Shown in pieces: positions 1-10,654 of a DNA stretch of 31,050 nucleotides. Made by a program: the position numbers and the translations under genes. The notes beneath the pieces are model-generated. The model was given only the letters and a program-made list of their open reading frames with translations, was not told the origin of the DNA and made no database searches. The stretch comes from Gymnopus androsaceus JB14 (Eukaryota; Basidiomycota; Agaricomycetes; Agaricales; Omphalotaceae): assembly GCA_009733575.1 (NCBI GenBank), contig ML769949.1:1-31050 (forward strand). The letters run 5' to 3'. The first letter of the stretch is position 1. Each line of letters begins with the position of its first letter.

Positions 1-300
1 CTGAATGTCCTCATGCTCCCCTGGAACATTCTGGCGTGGTTCTAGCCCCGCCAAATTCCCGCATTGGATTAGAAACCCAATTCTCAAGCCCCCATGATGT
101 ACCCCAGCTGCATCCTAGTCAAGCTGATTGTTGATACGTTCAAATTGAATGTTTCGGTGCAGCTCTGGCTGCACCAAATTCCCAAATTGGGTCAAATACC
201 CAATTTGGGAAGTCACCAAGTTGTGAAACAATTCAGTGACCCACAATGCTCCCCGCATTGTGCAAAACCAAGTCCAGCTTGAATATAGCCAAGCAGGACC
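1..300. other. Non-coding flank with two short palindromes
   Basis: No convincing coding region is visible; the one small open frame (94-282) has no recognisable motif. The stretch holds a 14 bp perfect inverted repeat (179-192 with 198-211, 5-base spacer) and an 8 bp hairpin (242-249 with 255-262). It precedes the left end of the hAT element. Confidence 0.5.
179..211. repeat. 14 bp perfect inverted repeat
   Basis: TTCCCAAATTGGGT at 179-192 is followed, after the five bases CAAAT, by its exact reverse complement at 198-211. Each arm is itself nearly palindromic (CCCAATTTGGG type), so the site could form a cruciform or be bound by a dimeric protein. No gene start lies close enough to call it an operator. 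Confidence 0.75.
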
Positions 301-311
301 TAGTGATCACC
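301..311 (+). repeat. hAT left terminal inverted repeat
   Basis: TAGTGATCACC matches the reverse complement of 4749-4759 exactly. The TAGT(G/C)AT start is shared with the hAT-type MITE at 11025. Confidence 0.65.
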
Positions 312-908
312 ATGGGGCTCCCGCGGTGTCTCGGAATTGGTCCTGCACCTGTCCCGCGGCAGGCCTAATCCTGTAGCCACGGGTCACGGGTTCACCATGG
401 GCTTATGGGCACGGGTTACCCACTGCCATCCACAGTGAGGAAAGCATGTAGAAGGCAGCAGATAAAAATAATAAGACTGCATGCAGCATTAGTGGATTTA
501 CATCATTGATAACTCCCTTCGTTTGAGAGCAATATCTCATCTGGCTAATTTCCAGTGCAAAGAAGTTAACTAGAATTTTGCTCAAGTTTCTCCGATCTAA
601 GCATAAGTTGCATGACTATTGAAAAGAATTGTCTAATTAGCTCAATACATACATACATACAACTACTGAAGACAAATATGTGTGTTGCAATCATAAATAA
701 TAGTGTTTATTGAAGCAATGAATACAGTAAGGAATATATTAGTGGTCAAAGAGGAAAAGCAATGGTATTGTCAATATGACAATGAATGAATGGGCAAGAG
801 AGAGAGATAATGGGTGAGCAAAGAGGTTGTGAAAGAGTGGAACTGTGCAATGTCTGACCAAAAATGATTAGATGTCAATGTCACATTGAGAAAGTCAAAT
901 AAACATAC

Positions 909-3900
909 CTAGATATTCTTCAAGTCATTGTCAGCAGGAGTTGAGGTTATGTTGACCATGTCTTCATCATCTACCAAACCCTGCAGACTCCAGCTTCCCA
1001 GACACATTAGATGGCACGAGGTCTCACCAGTGAGACGGTTACAGATGCTGCTGATAAGCAGCCAGCTTCTACTAAACTGATGCTCTACGAAAACTGACGT
1101 GGCTAGCACAGATACCATTAGTAAAGATAACATTGAGAGAAACTGAAACTCACGCAGTATGGATAGAAAATCACGAGCCATTTGCAACAACACAGGATAT
1201 TCCTCAGCATGGGTAAACCACCACTGAATGACATCCTCAACACTCCTGTCAATCCTTGAAGCAAGATAATGTTCAAGTTCACTTGTTAGTGGCCAGCGTG
1301 TTTGCAGATTCATCATTGTCATCATCATCAAACATATTAGTAGAGGATGAGGGATGAGAAGATGAGGAGGAAACCTCTGTAGTGGAAATCGACTCCTTGG
1401 CCGCTTCATCATAGGCATCCATGTAGAGTTGAAAAAGGTCAGTTGCAAGCATGCGGGCCATCTCAATTTCATCATCCTTCCAACCGTGATTCTCAAAATA
1501 GGAGAGCTTGTAATGTGGATGAAGAACTGAAGTAGAAGTCAGTCAGAATACTCATGCAATATAAGACAATTACGCACTCATAGCCAACCGGTAGATGCGA
1601 GAGTTGTTGGTAGCAGCATAGTAATGGTTCAAGGTCCTCTTTGCAGCCAGGAGGGCTGTTTTGACTGGGGCAGACAATAGAACTTTTGATTGGTCCTTCT
1701 TCAGAACAGCAGTAGCGAGAAGTGAATCCAACTTGTTCATTGCTGGGATGACTGAAGCAAGAGTAGCACTGTTGCGAGAACAGAAGAGGGTGGCATCCTT
1801 AAAAGCCTAAGGAGAATTAATGTAGAAAAATAACAGAATTAAACAAAAATACGTACTTGCAGAACATCTCTAAGGCTCTCCAGAATCATCCACTCAGTTG
1901 TGGAAAGCGCAAATGCAGTAAGACCATTGTCAGAGTCATTGATGAAGGAGTTAAGAGGTGTTCTATACTGGACAGCCTTGTTGATCATGTCAAAAGTAGA
2001 ATTCCACCAAGTTCTGACATCTCTGGGTATCTGCTTTGAGGGTAACTTGAAGTTGGCGACAGTTTTCTTCCATGCAGGTAAAATTTTAGTTGAAGAATTA
2101 ATTGTCTTATTGGAAACGTTGCGGATCTATTGAATCCAAAGTATAAGCCATATGTCCACAACTGAATTGATTAAACACATTCCTTGCCAAGTGCACGCTG
2201 TACTTCCCGTGTCTGTTCTTGAAACTGTTCACATTCCAAGCCTCCCATTACAGCCAGCTCATTGAATATATCATCCTCATCATCTCGTTCAGGAGTCTTG
2301 CATTCAATATCGGACAATTCCATCAGCAGCTCATCAATATTAACAGCCAATACCTCATCAGCAGCATCCCTTTGTACATCATCATCTGTTTGCTCTTCTT
2401 CAACTTGGACTCTTGATGGCGCGTCAAACATCTTCAACAAACTTTTTGCCACCAAGTTAATAATGTGCACAAAGCAACAAGTTCAATCCATCTCTCCCAG
2501 GAAGTCCGGTAGCAAGGTCTCAAGCTCCCAGACCATGGCATTGTTTGAAGAAGCATTACTGCAGGTAATGCTAAGGACTTGCTCTTCAATGCCAAAGTCG
2601 GTAGCAACCTGATGCATAGTGTTTGCAAGAGTGATACCATTGTGGGACTACGTTATGGTGAATGGTGAGTTTGATTCTGTATAATAAATAATAAAGTACT
2701 GACCTCAGGAACTTCAACAAAATCCAGTAGCGCTTGTTCATGGACACCATTTGACTCCCAATGACCAGTTACAGCAACAAATGCATGATGATTTGGAGAT
2801 GTCCAGGTGTTGGTGGCCAGACTGATGCGCAAGTCTATGGTCCTATCAAGCCAGGATTAACGGAATAATTCAGATCTAAGGTGAGTACACTCACCTGTAA
2901 CTTGTTTGCTAAATGGGTGCAAGTTTTTTCAAACAGGGTCTTTGTATCTCAGGCTACAGTACTTGGGGAGGGTGCACAGGCCTCAGGTCGACCAGTTTTC
3001 ATCAACCAATTCAAGGCTCAATCTTTTATGACTGTGAATGGGCATAGACTCTCAGATACCCAACAAACAACCTCAGCACTGTAACATCGTATTAGACCAG
3101 TATAACAAATGTCAAGTTTGACGTACCAGGTTTCAGTTTGAGTCAGTGGGATATGGGAGTAGACCTCCATGCCAGCTTCTACCATCTTGTGGAACACATC
3201 AGTAAGCTTTCCTGATTTCGACTTCCCGTGTTTGCTGACTACTGTACCATTTCAAGCACTTTGTTCGGGGGTGTGACCTGTGACCAACTGAACGGATTTA
3301 GATTTTGTTTGGGATTGGTGGGACCTGTGACAAAACAAATATTTTACACAAAATTTTTACTAAATTAGGTTAAGCGCCCAGAGGGTGCCCGCAAAAATCG
3401 AAAAAAAATCATTACTGACCAATGTGATGTGGGACAAGCTGTGACATTTCGTTTCGTTGGAGGCCCTTGTGACCTGTGACCAACAAAGTGATCAAAATGG
3501 TACAGTATTTCCTTTGCTTGTCCGAGGTTCTTTGTGTTTGATGCAGCCATAACAGTCTCCTCACCCCAGCACTTCTTTGCATGCGAAAGAAGTGCTTTGG
3601 TTGAGTTGCAATTCTTGGGTTTGAGGTTTTGTAGAATCTTGTGATTACACCCACAAGCAGCACATGTAAATTCATGATGTTTCTGGCCTTTTTTGATGAT
3701 GACCTTGATGTCTCCCTTGTAGAAAGTGTATACGGTGCTGGTCCATATCTTTCAAAGTCGCACTAGAAATGTGTCAGCAGATTATCATTACAGTGAGTTT
3801 GCAATGTACCAAGTTTCTCAACATCAGTCTCAGCAGCTGGGTCTACCTCTGATGCACCTTCTTCTTCTTGTGACAGGTCAATTAAGTCTAGGTGGTTGCT

Positions 3901-4260
3901 GGATTCAGAAGGGGCTATGGATTTGGTGTCATCTAATTGGAACGAGCCTAAGTAAAATGGTAAGCTTGAGCTCATCCTGGTCAAGCTGTAGTACTCACTA
4001 GCAGCCAGCCATGCACTCCTCGTGGATAAGTTTGATGTAATTGAACTTGAGGAAGATTGGCGTGATAAGGTTGGTCCTTTTGCCCGATTCCAATTAGGGG
4101 TGTTGCTGATAGAGCCAGGAACTCAATTCTTTTTTGGTGTAGCAAAATTGACAAGCTTCTGGAGCTTTGAAGCACAACCTGGAGAAGAAGATGGAGGAGG
4201 AGAGGTGACTGGGGCATGATTGTGATTCCCTGGAGAAGCATCTTGGCATTGTTTGCAAGA
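909..4260 (-). pseudogene. hAT transposase pseudogene (BED finger, RNase H-like fold, hAT dimerisation domain)
   Basis: Read on the minus strand with short introns, the pieces line up as one hAT transposase. There is a Ser-rich N-terminus (about 4220-3950), and a BED-type finger with CAACGC followed by SHAKKC (about 3700-3555). Next come a segment ending PSPSTVA (about 3080-2880), the catalytic-core segment RISLATNTWTSP (about 2860-2800), and HIINLVAKSLL (about 2470-2430). A middle part contains RDVRTWWNSTFDM (about 2010-1970). The C-terminal dimerisation domain contains SELEHYLAS, QWWFTHAEEYP, MARDFLSI, an intron, then LMCLGSW (1290-950). At least four in-frame TGA codons break it: 4123-4125, 3018-3020, 2949-2951 and 2483-2485. 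Each sits where the family has arginine or another residue reachable from CGA, so the gene is dead by point mutation and not by deletion. Exon edges are approximate. Confidence 0.88.
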
Positions 4261-4748
4261 GAACATCGAGAAGGAGGAATAATTTTCGCATTTTGTAGAA
4301 TTTTGTACAGTTTATAAAGGCTTTGAGGACTGCAGGAGTAGAGAAAATCCGCACCTCCTGAGTTGGCAATATGATATTTGAAATTCTGTGCTGCAGTAGG
4401 ATACTAGATCGGACAACTGACAATTGACAATTTGGATTGAGGACCAAAGCATTAGTTTTGGTTTGGATAAAGTTTACAAGCTTTGAGCGCTGGGGCTGGG
4501 TTTGCTTTTACTGATAATGCATATACAAAAATTGGAATGAGATACCAGATCATTACATAGGAAGTCACTGAGTGGTGTGGCAATGGGACCAAATGTATTT
4601 AGGACTATTAATTGAGGCAACTGATCAAGATGTTGCACTCCACAGAGTAAATTAGCACTTGCAGGTCCAACGGGGTCTTGGATGGGCCACAGGTTGCAAA
4701 TGCATACCCGGGCCCATCCTGCCAGTGCCCGTGCCCGGACCCCGGGGC

Positions 4749-4759
4749 GGTGATCACTA
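4749..4759 (-). repeat. hAT right terminal inverted repeat
   Basis: GGTGATCACTA is the exact inverse of 301-311. It adjoins GC-rich subterminal sequence (CCCGTGCCCGG type) on its inner side. Confidence 0.65.
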
Positions 4760-4920
4760 TAAGCAATACCTCTCCCTGTCAGCTACTCAGATCTTGGAGA
4801 AAGGAAAATTTCTTTCTTCCTTGGTGACTGGTTTATTTGTGGACAAGGGTTCGGCAGCCTGAAAATGAATTTCCGCAGCTGGCCTATCCATTGACTCTAG
4901 ACTGCCATCAGGAGGGGGCT

Positions 4921-5677
4921 CTATGTGCTTTCCCATTCCTTGAGCAAATGCTCCGATGGTATATCTATGCCCATTGTTAGATCAGTCATTGTAATGATCT
5001 GTCCTCCATTGATGTCAGTCTCAATCCTTGTTTGCGCTAGTACGTTGAAGGGTCTACTAATTAACATCTCATAAGGAGCATCCTTGAGAACATGGATTTG
5101 GAAGTAGATAGTCATATCTCCAATTAGTACTGGTATGTTTTTTGCCATACCCAATGTCAAGTTTAGTTCCCCATTAGCACTCATCATATTAATGAAAATG
5201 TCAGGGTCCCAAGAGACTCCACATCCTACTGCTATACACTTCTTCAATGAGATGATTTGCAAGCTGGGATCCAAGATTCCTTCAACCTCTTCCTTCGAGC
5301 CATTCACCTTGGGGTAAATAACTCTAAGACTGTTTGATTGACGGGCAACAATTGTTATCTTTTGTTGAGGATCATTTTCCAGTAAATCTTGCTTAAACAT
5401 TTCAAAAATATTGCAATGAACATAGGATCCTTTTGTTAAATCACCCTTGTCCTTTTCAAGGACCTCAATCTCACCCAGGGCTAAATCAGTAATCATGATC
5501 CATTGAGCTGCTAGAGGCATAGTTGCATCATGCAACAGAGATCTCCAGAGGTCTCTGGATATGTCTGGAGAAGTTTGACAGCTTTTTGACAGCTGTCAGA
5601 GCTCTGGAGATCTCTGGAGACCTCTGGAAACCAACCAGATTCTGCTGATGTGCACCCTTGGCATGTTCAAGTGGCAT
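4921..5677 (-). pseudogene. Gypsy-type Gag-Pol fragment: retroviral-like aspartic protease
   Basis: The frame from 5535 to 4921 (204 codons) resembles the pepsin-like protease segment of Agaricomycete Ty3/gypsy polyproteins. It has LDPSLQIISL at the active-site strand, SWDPDIFINMMSANG, an IGDMTIYFQIHVL strand, the flap-side SRPFNVLAQTRIE, and a final ITMTDLTMG. The catalytic triplet normally reads D-(S/T/P)-G; here it is D-P-S, and the later G of GRPF is also S, so activity is doubtful. No reverse transcriptase or integrase follows downstream (towards 4760). Upstream the frame is cut at 5526 by a 125 bp mini-element; removing it with one copy of its TG duplication joins nine more codons, starting with the ATG at 5677, in the same frame. 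This is a retroelement relic flanking the hAT element. Confidence 0.75.
5526..5650. mobile_element. 125 bp palindromic mini-element with CATCA..TGATG ends
   Basis: The element starts CATCATGCAACAGAGATC and ends CTGCTGATG, with TG directly repeated on both sides (5524-5525 and 5651-5652). The body is made of repeated self-complementary words (CCAGAGGTCTCTGG, CTCTGGAGATCTCTGGAG) and can fold into a long imperfect hairpin around GACAGCTGTC. It lies inside the gypsy protease frame, and taking it out together with one TG restores that frame. Ends resemble those of the elements at 10351 and 16546. Confidence 0.65.
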
Positions 5678-7059
5678 TGTGCAAGAGAATTAAAAAAAAA
5701 GGTGTGGTTTTTGGTTTTAGGAATGGGTAGAGTGGTTAGAGGTAGAGAGTCAGGGTAAATAGAGGGTTTTCAGGTGGTTTCTACATGTCCGTCTTGCAAG
5801 AGATCAGACAAAGTAACCCATAACCTGTAGGAACCTATAATAGACTCAGTCAATGTAAAGGAAAATGACTCCTATATTAATATGTACATAGAATAGACTA
5901 TAGTACATGTTAGCAAGAGTATCATACATAAAACAATAAGTGGCATACCTCAGTCAAGGATAATTCTGTTAACCAACCCCACTGCTCAAACACAATCCTG
6001 CTACAACCCTCCTTCAATGAGTCACCTCTGGAGCAGCCCTAGTGCAATAGGCGGAGCCCTCCGCAGAGCCCTGCTGAGAATGTCACAAGCAGCAAATCAA
6101 ATGAATTTATTCTAAAGAGGCTATATACTTAGTAACTTGAGTAACATCGGAGGCAGGAGTAACTAGTCTTGAGGTAGTGGTGACTGTGACCATAATCGTA
6201 AAAGTCTCGGTAGTGCTACTGAAGCAAAGACAAGATTAACAAATGCATTGGAGAAGAAGCTGCATGCATACCTTCTTCTGCCTCTCCTCAACACAGGCAT
6301 AATACTGCATAGCACCTTTCAGTTTAAGTTCACCCATGAGATTAAAGTGGCTTGGGAAGAGGAATCATTTGGAATGTTGTTGCTGCTGTGTTCAGTATGT
6401 AGAGGTGAGCATGAGGGTTGGGCTGTTGCACAGGGTGCAGAAATGCGAGTATTAGACTGTGTGAAATTATTGATGAATAATGGATGGAAAAGACAGAGAG
6501 AGCTCGATGAATGAGCACTTGCAGCAATGATAATGGGTGCGGAAGCGAAGATGCAAGCTGGTTGATGCTGTTTGCTTGTGTCATGGCATCTGACACATGT
6601 GCTGGGAAAGAGATATTATGCATACGGTACTAAATTTGTCACCGGACATCAGTTACATCACTCCAAGCCTCCGCCGCCTCAGAACTTAATGAAAAAAGTC
6701 TGTAGGCTGGGTTGTTATGATTTGTGTCAAAATGAGGGATTGTGTTCAGACAGCGGGGTTGGTTGATAGAATTATCCCTCAGTCAATGTAATGGTAAATG
6801 ACTGAGGTATGAGTTCAAGGCATGACACATCTAAGTGCGTTGCCACATGGTGGTATCTAATCTAGTCTGACCTGTGCACTGTATTTAGTTTCTGCTCTCA
6901 ACATGGCTCCAGTATCTGACAGTGCTGGACAGTGTCTCACAGCACCTTCTGGCTTTATAAGTGTCCCCTCCAGCATCAGCTGGACCATCTGGAACCTGGG
7001 ACACTGGAGCACTAGGAACTCTAGACAGTTTGCTCAAGAACTTCTCACATCATACACCT
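5678..7059. other. Non-coding stretch with LTR-like inverted pieces
   Basis: No supported gene. The sequence around 5848-5875 (CTCAGTCAATGTAA, then AAATGACT) recurs at 6779-6806 with few changes. A TTTATAAG box at about 6955 followed by simple upstream-like sequence gives 6765-7059 an LTR-like look. On the minus strand 6340-6130 contains a short Ser/Thr-rich frame (TETFTIMVTVTTTS) behind a plausible intron, possibly a gene scrap; nothing more can be said. Confidence 0.35.
5944..6815. repeat. Long-spaced inverted repeat (LTR-like arms)
   Basis: The left arm 5944-5980 (CATACCTCAGTCA, AGGATAATTCT, AACCAACC) is matched in reverse complement by 6756-6815 (GGTTGGTT, AGAATTATCC, TGACTGAGGTATG). The right arm carries about 22 extra bases that form their own hairpin, CCTCAGTCA with TGACTGAGG. 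The arms enclose about 775 bp with no clear gene. They may be two LTR pieces in opposite orientation or the terminal repeats of a small DNA element; no target duplication is evident. Confidence 0.45.
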
Positions 7060-7864
7060 TTTGCTGATGTATACTGAGAAGAACATAGCATGCAAGTTGG
7101 CATGGGTTGCAAACCTGTAACATGTACTGAGAAAGACATACCATGCAGGTTAATATGGGTTGCAAACCTGTATCATGTAGTTAGAAGAACATAGCATGCA
7201 GGCAAATATGGATTGCACACCTGGAACATGTATTGGGAAGAACATAGAATGCAGATTGGCATGTCCTGCAAACCTGTAATGTGTACTGAGAAAAACATAG
7301 CATGCAGGTTGGCATGGGTTGCAAACCTGGAACATGTACTGAGAAAGACATACCATGCAGGTGGGCATGGGTTGCAAACCTGGGACATGTACTGATAAAC
7401 ATAGCATGCAGGTTGGCATGGGTTGCACACCTGGAACATGTACTGAGAAGAACATAGCATCCAGGTTGGCATGGGTTGCAAACCTGGAACATGTACTGAG
7501 AAGAACATAGCATGCAGGTTAATATGGGCTGCAAACCTGTAACATGCACTGAGAAAAACATAGCATGCACGTTGCCATGGGTCACAAACCTGTAACATGT
7601 ACGGAAAGAAACATAGCATGCAGGTTAATATGGGCTACAAACCTGTACCATGTAGTTAAAAGAACATAGCCTGTAGGCAAACATGGGTTGCAAACCTGTA
7701 ATGTGTACTGAGAAAAACATAGCATGCAGGTTGGCATGGGTTGCAAACCTGTAGCATGTACTGAGAAGAACATAGCATAGAGGTTGGCATGGGCTGCAAA
7801 CCTGGAACATGTACTGAGAAAGACATAGCATGCAGGCTAACATGGGTTGTGAACCTGTAGCACT
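7060..7864. repeat. Minisatellite, about 15 units of 53 bp
   Basis: A unit reading roughly ACATAGCATGCAGGTTGGCA, then TGGGTTGCAAACCTG, then AACATGTACTGAGAA repeats about every 53 bases. ACATA anchors lie at 7083, 7136, 7189, 7242, 7295, 7348, 7399, 7452, 7505, 7558, 7611, 7664, 7716, 7769 and 7823. Each unit carries the palindromes GCATGC and ACATGT. A variant block with CATGTAGTTA occurs at 7174 and again at 7649, so units were also copied in blocks of about nine. A degenerate copy trails at 7920-7985. Because 53 is not a multiple of three and the units lack stops on the minus strand, all three minus frames stay open over long distances; this is a by-product of the repeat and not evidence of a gene. 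Confidence 0.95.
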
Positions 7865-8658
7865 AGTGGTGCAATTTAACACATATATATTGGGGGTTCA
7901 CAGGATTTACTGAGGACATGCGGATGCTGCAGATTAGCATGAATGGCAAGCTTGTAACATGTACTGAGGTAGAGATAAAATGCAACTTGACATAAGTTAA
8001 AAACATTGAACATGATGAATCAGGGTTCAGAAGCTTTCAAAAGCAGGTCATGCAGAAGGGGAACATGTACTTTCATTGCAAAAAAAAAAAACATGTACTT
8101 TGGTGCATGGATTTTAAAAGAATTTGACCCAGTCACATGCTGCAGTCAATGTTACTAACACTCAACCCATGCTCAAAATTTTGTTACTGAATCTCAGCCT
8201 ATTTTTAAGTGCAACCCATATGTGATTGCAATACATGTTAAATCTCAGTCCATGTTCAAGTTTCCAACAAATTTTGAAAATGACACAGTGAGTGTCTCCT
8301 CAGGCTGGAAATACAGTCGGGGACAGCCAAACTCGACAAAAATATTGATTGAGTTATGCAGGCTTCAAGCAGTATCAGAAAAGATGTGAACCACGTTTCT
8401 ATGTTATTTAAGACCTAAAGTAATATTAACAACAAGCAGATTTTTGTAAAGTGAACTTTGGACTTTTGACCCTTGAAATTTGTCTGTACCCAAAAAAAAA
8501 ATTGCTAAAAATATGAAAAAGTGTGGAACACACTTCTTTTTTCATTCAAATTATGATTCCGACAAAAAACAATTTGACTGTCAGGTCACTTCTGTCTTTC
8601 CACGAGTCTCAACATGCCTGGTGGGCATCCTTGAAAATGCAAATGGAATGTTTCTGGC
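7865..8658. other. No recognisable feature
   Basis: AT-rich sequence with a decayed 53 bp repeat copy near its start and an 11-base A run near 8080. Short open frames around 8480-8660 have no recognisable motif. Confidence 0.5.
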
Positions 8659-8940
8659 TTGAAGAATCAATCAATTCCCTTGGAGGAAGCTGCAAAAGCC
8701 ACTGACACTGACCAAATACATCCTGAAGAGCCAACTGGTGCTGTCTTGAATTGCGATGATGCTCCGCAAAGTGTCACTGGTCCAGATGAAGACTTGGAAG
8801 ATTGTTGGATTCCAGAGGAACAACTCTGCTTTCATAGTGGATGGTTTGAAGAGGGAGAAGATCCTGAAGAGGAACAAGGATCATTCTATTTGACAACCCC
8901 CTTGCTTGACAACAACCCCCCTTATGGACAACCCTCTTGA
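8659..8940 (+). CDS. Small acidic ORF, function unknown
   Basis: A 93-codon frame rich in Glu, Asp and Pro (for example PDEDLEDCWIPEE and EEGEDPEEEQGS), ending in PYGQPS. The composition is clearly non-random and the start is preceded by an overlapping frame (8523-8705) containing AWWASLKMQMECFWLEE, so the two could be parts of one frameshifted or spliced C-terminal segment of a transposon protein. No family was recognised and no promoter or intron supports it. It may equally be a chance frame. Confidence 0.3.
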   Translation: MKNQSIPLEEAAKATDTDQIHPEEPTGAVLNCDDAPQSVTGPDEDLEDCWIPEEQLCFHSGWFEEGEDPEEEQGSFYLTTPLLDNNPPYGQPS

Positions 8941-10350
8941 AGTGTTATTCAACAACCCTGTCACACATATTAAACTGTGACTCTGCTTTTTTTTTTTCCC
9001 AAATATTTATGTCCTTGGGTAATTTTTTAAGTGACAATTACTGCTGCTCAGTGCCTACTTGTATTTTGCCACTGCTACTGTGGTAGTACTAGATGGCATT
9101 GGGTACCTAAGCCCTTACATGGTATACATTGTTTGTATTTCAAGTTATTTCATGGCACTGTATCCAAATCAATTTTGAACACTATGTAACTGCAACTTAA
9201 CGTTGAGTGCTCCATGCGTGCCCACCCCTGCCTGACAGAGTAGACTACTAGAATCCAACTGTAAAGTTATGTATATTGGATACTAAGTAGTAAGTACCTC
9301 TCAGCATGCTAGTACATAACAAGGTTACAAGGCTGACTGCTTGTCTAGGTCAAGGATAGGATAGTTAGTATTTTGTGCCTGTGTGCTTGCTCACTGTGCT
9401 GGGCAACATCCAGCACAGTGAGCAAGTTCAACCACCAGAATATGAGGCTGACTGGGCAGTTGTCTGAGAGCAGGAAGAGTGCTTCCCTTTTAAGATTTAT
9501 CTTTATTTATTGAATTATTGCCATCACCAAAATTGATTTGGACAAGGTTTTCCAGAAACACTGTAATATTTTGTTACTTGTACTCGCAAACCAGTCCATT
9601 GTTTAGGTACTTAGCTAGCTGCTGCCAATGTTCTTGACCCTAGCCAATCCCCTTCCCCCACCCCCCTTATTCTGAAAATCAGCAAGTCACAATAGAAAAA
9701 TTTAGATAAGGAAAGGGTTGTTTCATAACAAGAGGTGTTATTTTGATGGGCTGCAGCGATTGATGATAATATTCACAATGAGGATTGGGTACCCGAGTGT
9801 CTTCAGAGAAAGAAAAGGCAACAGCAAAGCAGAAGACTCATTGTTCTGTTTCGGCAGGTGCAATGATACATTTGGATAGAACCATACATAGCTGTAGATA
9901 CCCTAAAATTCTTGATGAAAACCTCTGAACATTTGGCCGTCCCAAAAATGTCATGGGAAAAATCCCGAAAAATGCTTTTTCGATGTATTTCACTTGTCTG
10001 AGTCCAAAACTGTCCTCAGTTTGCCCTAGAAAACTTCCGATCAGCTGCAATTAAAATTGTCAAGTTTGGCAGTCCCAAACTGTACCCTTAAAATATTCTC
10101 ACTGCCACAGACCACCACTGTGGCTAGTACTTAAGATGGTGTCATCTAAGAAAAATGGGGAGGTCAGACAAAAGTCAGCTCTGTAAGAAAAGCTGGTCCT
10201 AAACCAAAGCATAGTGGAAACAAGACTTCACTGTTTGAAGGTTAATCACAGGGCTAACAGTCCATAACAGAGCCATTCTGAGTTGTTATATTCAGTGTTA
10301 CATGTACTGCAAGCAAGGGGAGTACCCAACGGTGTAAGAAGACGGTAGAA
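8941..10350. other. Non-coding stretch with one strong hairpin
   Basis: No gene is supported; the minus frame at 9838-10050 has no motif. It includes T-rich and C-rich runs (about 8985-9000, 9650-9668) and the 17 bp perfect hairpin at 9386-9426. Confidence 0.5.
9386..9426. repeat. 17 bp perfect hairpin
   Basis: CTTGCTCACTGTGCTGG (9386-9402) and its exact reverse complement (9410-9426) flank the seven bases GCAACAT. A 17-base stem with no mismatch and such a short loop is unusual for random sequence. There is no U-tract after it and no gene beside it, so a terminator role is not supported; a precursor of a small RNA or a transposon relic are possible. Confidence 0.75.
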
Positions 10351-10654
10351 CATCAAGAAAAATGGTCTGGGCCAGGGATAGCCTAAGCCTCCTCGGTTAC
10401 AGGGGCTGGACTTGGGATGGCCAAGGCAACCTAGGCCTTAGGTTACCTAGGACTACCTCAGGCTGCCTGAGGTTTCCCCAGGGTTCCTCCAGGTTTTCTC
10501 AGGTTTTCTCAGGTGACTCAGGTTACTTCAGGTAATCAAAAGTCTACCCCCTATTTCCTAGGTCATTCTAAAGGAACCTAGGCGACCTAGGTGTCTTTGA
10601 GTTACCTTGAGGTTAATTTCAGGCCATGCAAGGCCCAGACAGTTTTTCCTGATG
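10351..10654. mobile_element. 304 bp CATCAG-ended mini-element, copy 1
   Basis: The left end CATCAAGAAAAATGGTCTGG (10351-10370, continuing GCC) matches the reverse complement of the right end (10632-10654) at 20 of 23 positions. AA is repeated directly outside both ends (10349-10350, 10655-10656). The body consists of CCTAGG, CCTCAGG and AGGTTACCT words in both orientations, so it can fold on itself. It has no coding capacity and is related to the 332 bp element at 16546. Confidence 0.75.

Larger units (their letters stand above)
301..4759 (-). mobile_element. Decayed hAT DNA transposon, near full length
   Basis: The element is bounded by the 11 bp terminal inverted repeat TAGTGATCACC at 301-311 and its reverse complement at 4749-4759. 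Just inside both ends is GC-rich subterminal sequence with GGGCACGGG-type motifs (about 355-435 and 4672-4748), a common layout for hAT ends. Between them lies a minus-strand hAT transposase reading from BED finger to dimerisation domain. An 8 bp target duplication is expected for hAT. The flanks AAGCAGGACC (291-300) and AAGCAATACC (4761-4770) match at 8 of 10 positions but sit one base off on the right, so the duplication is only suggestive. Total length of 4.46 kb is ordinary for an autonomous hAT. Confidence 0.75.

Noticed and set aside
7060..7864. CRISPR-like array
   Set aside because: Units are contiguous with no unique spacers, and the genome is eukaryotic.
7150..7882. Long overlapping minus-strand ORFs of Cys-rich repeat protein
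   Set aside because: They are the same 53 bp unit read in three frames; openness follows from the repeat lacking minus-strand stops, and there is no promoter, intron or unique sequence.
9838..10050. 70-codon minus ORF
   Set aside because: No motif, no splice context and ordinary composition; a chance frame.
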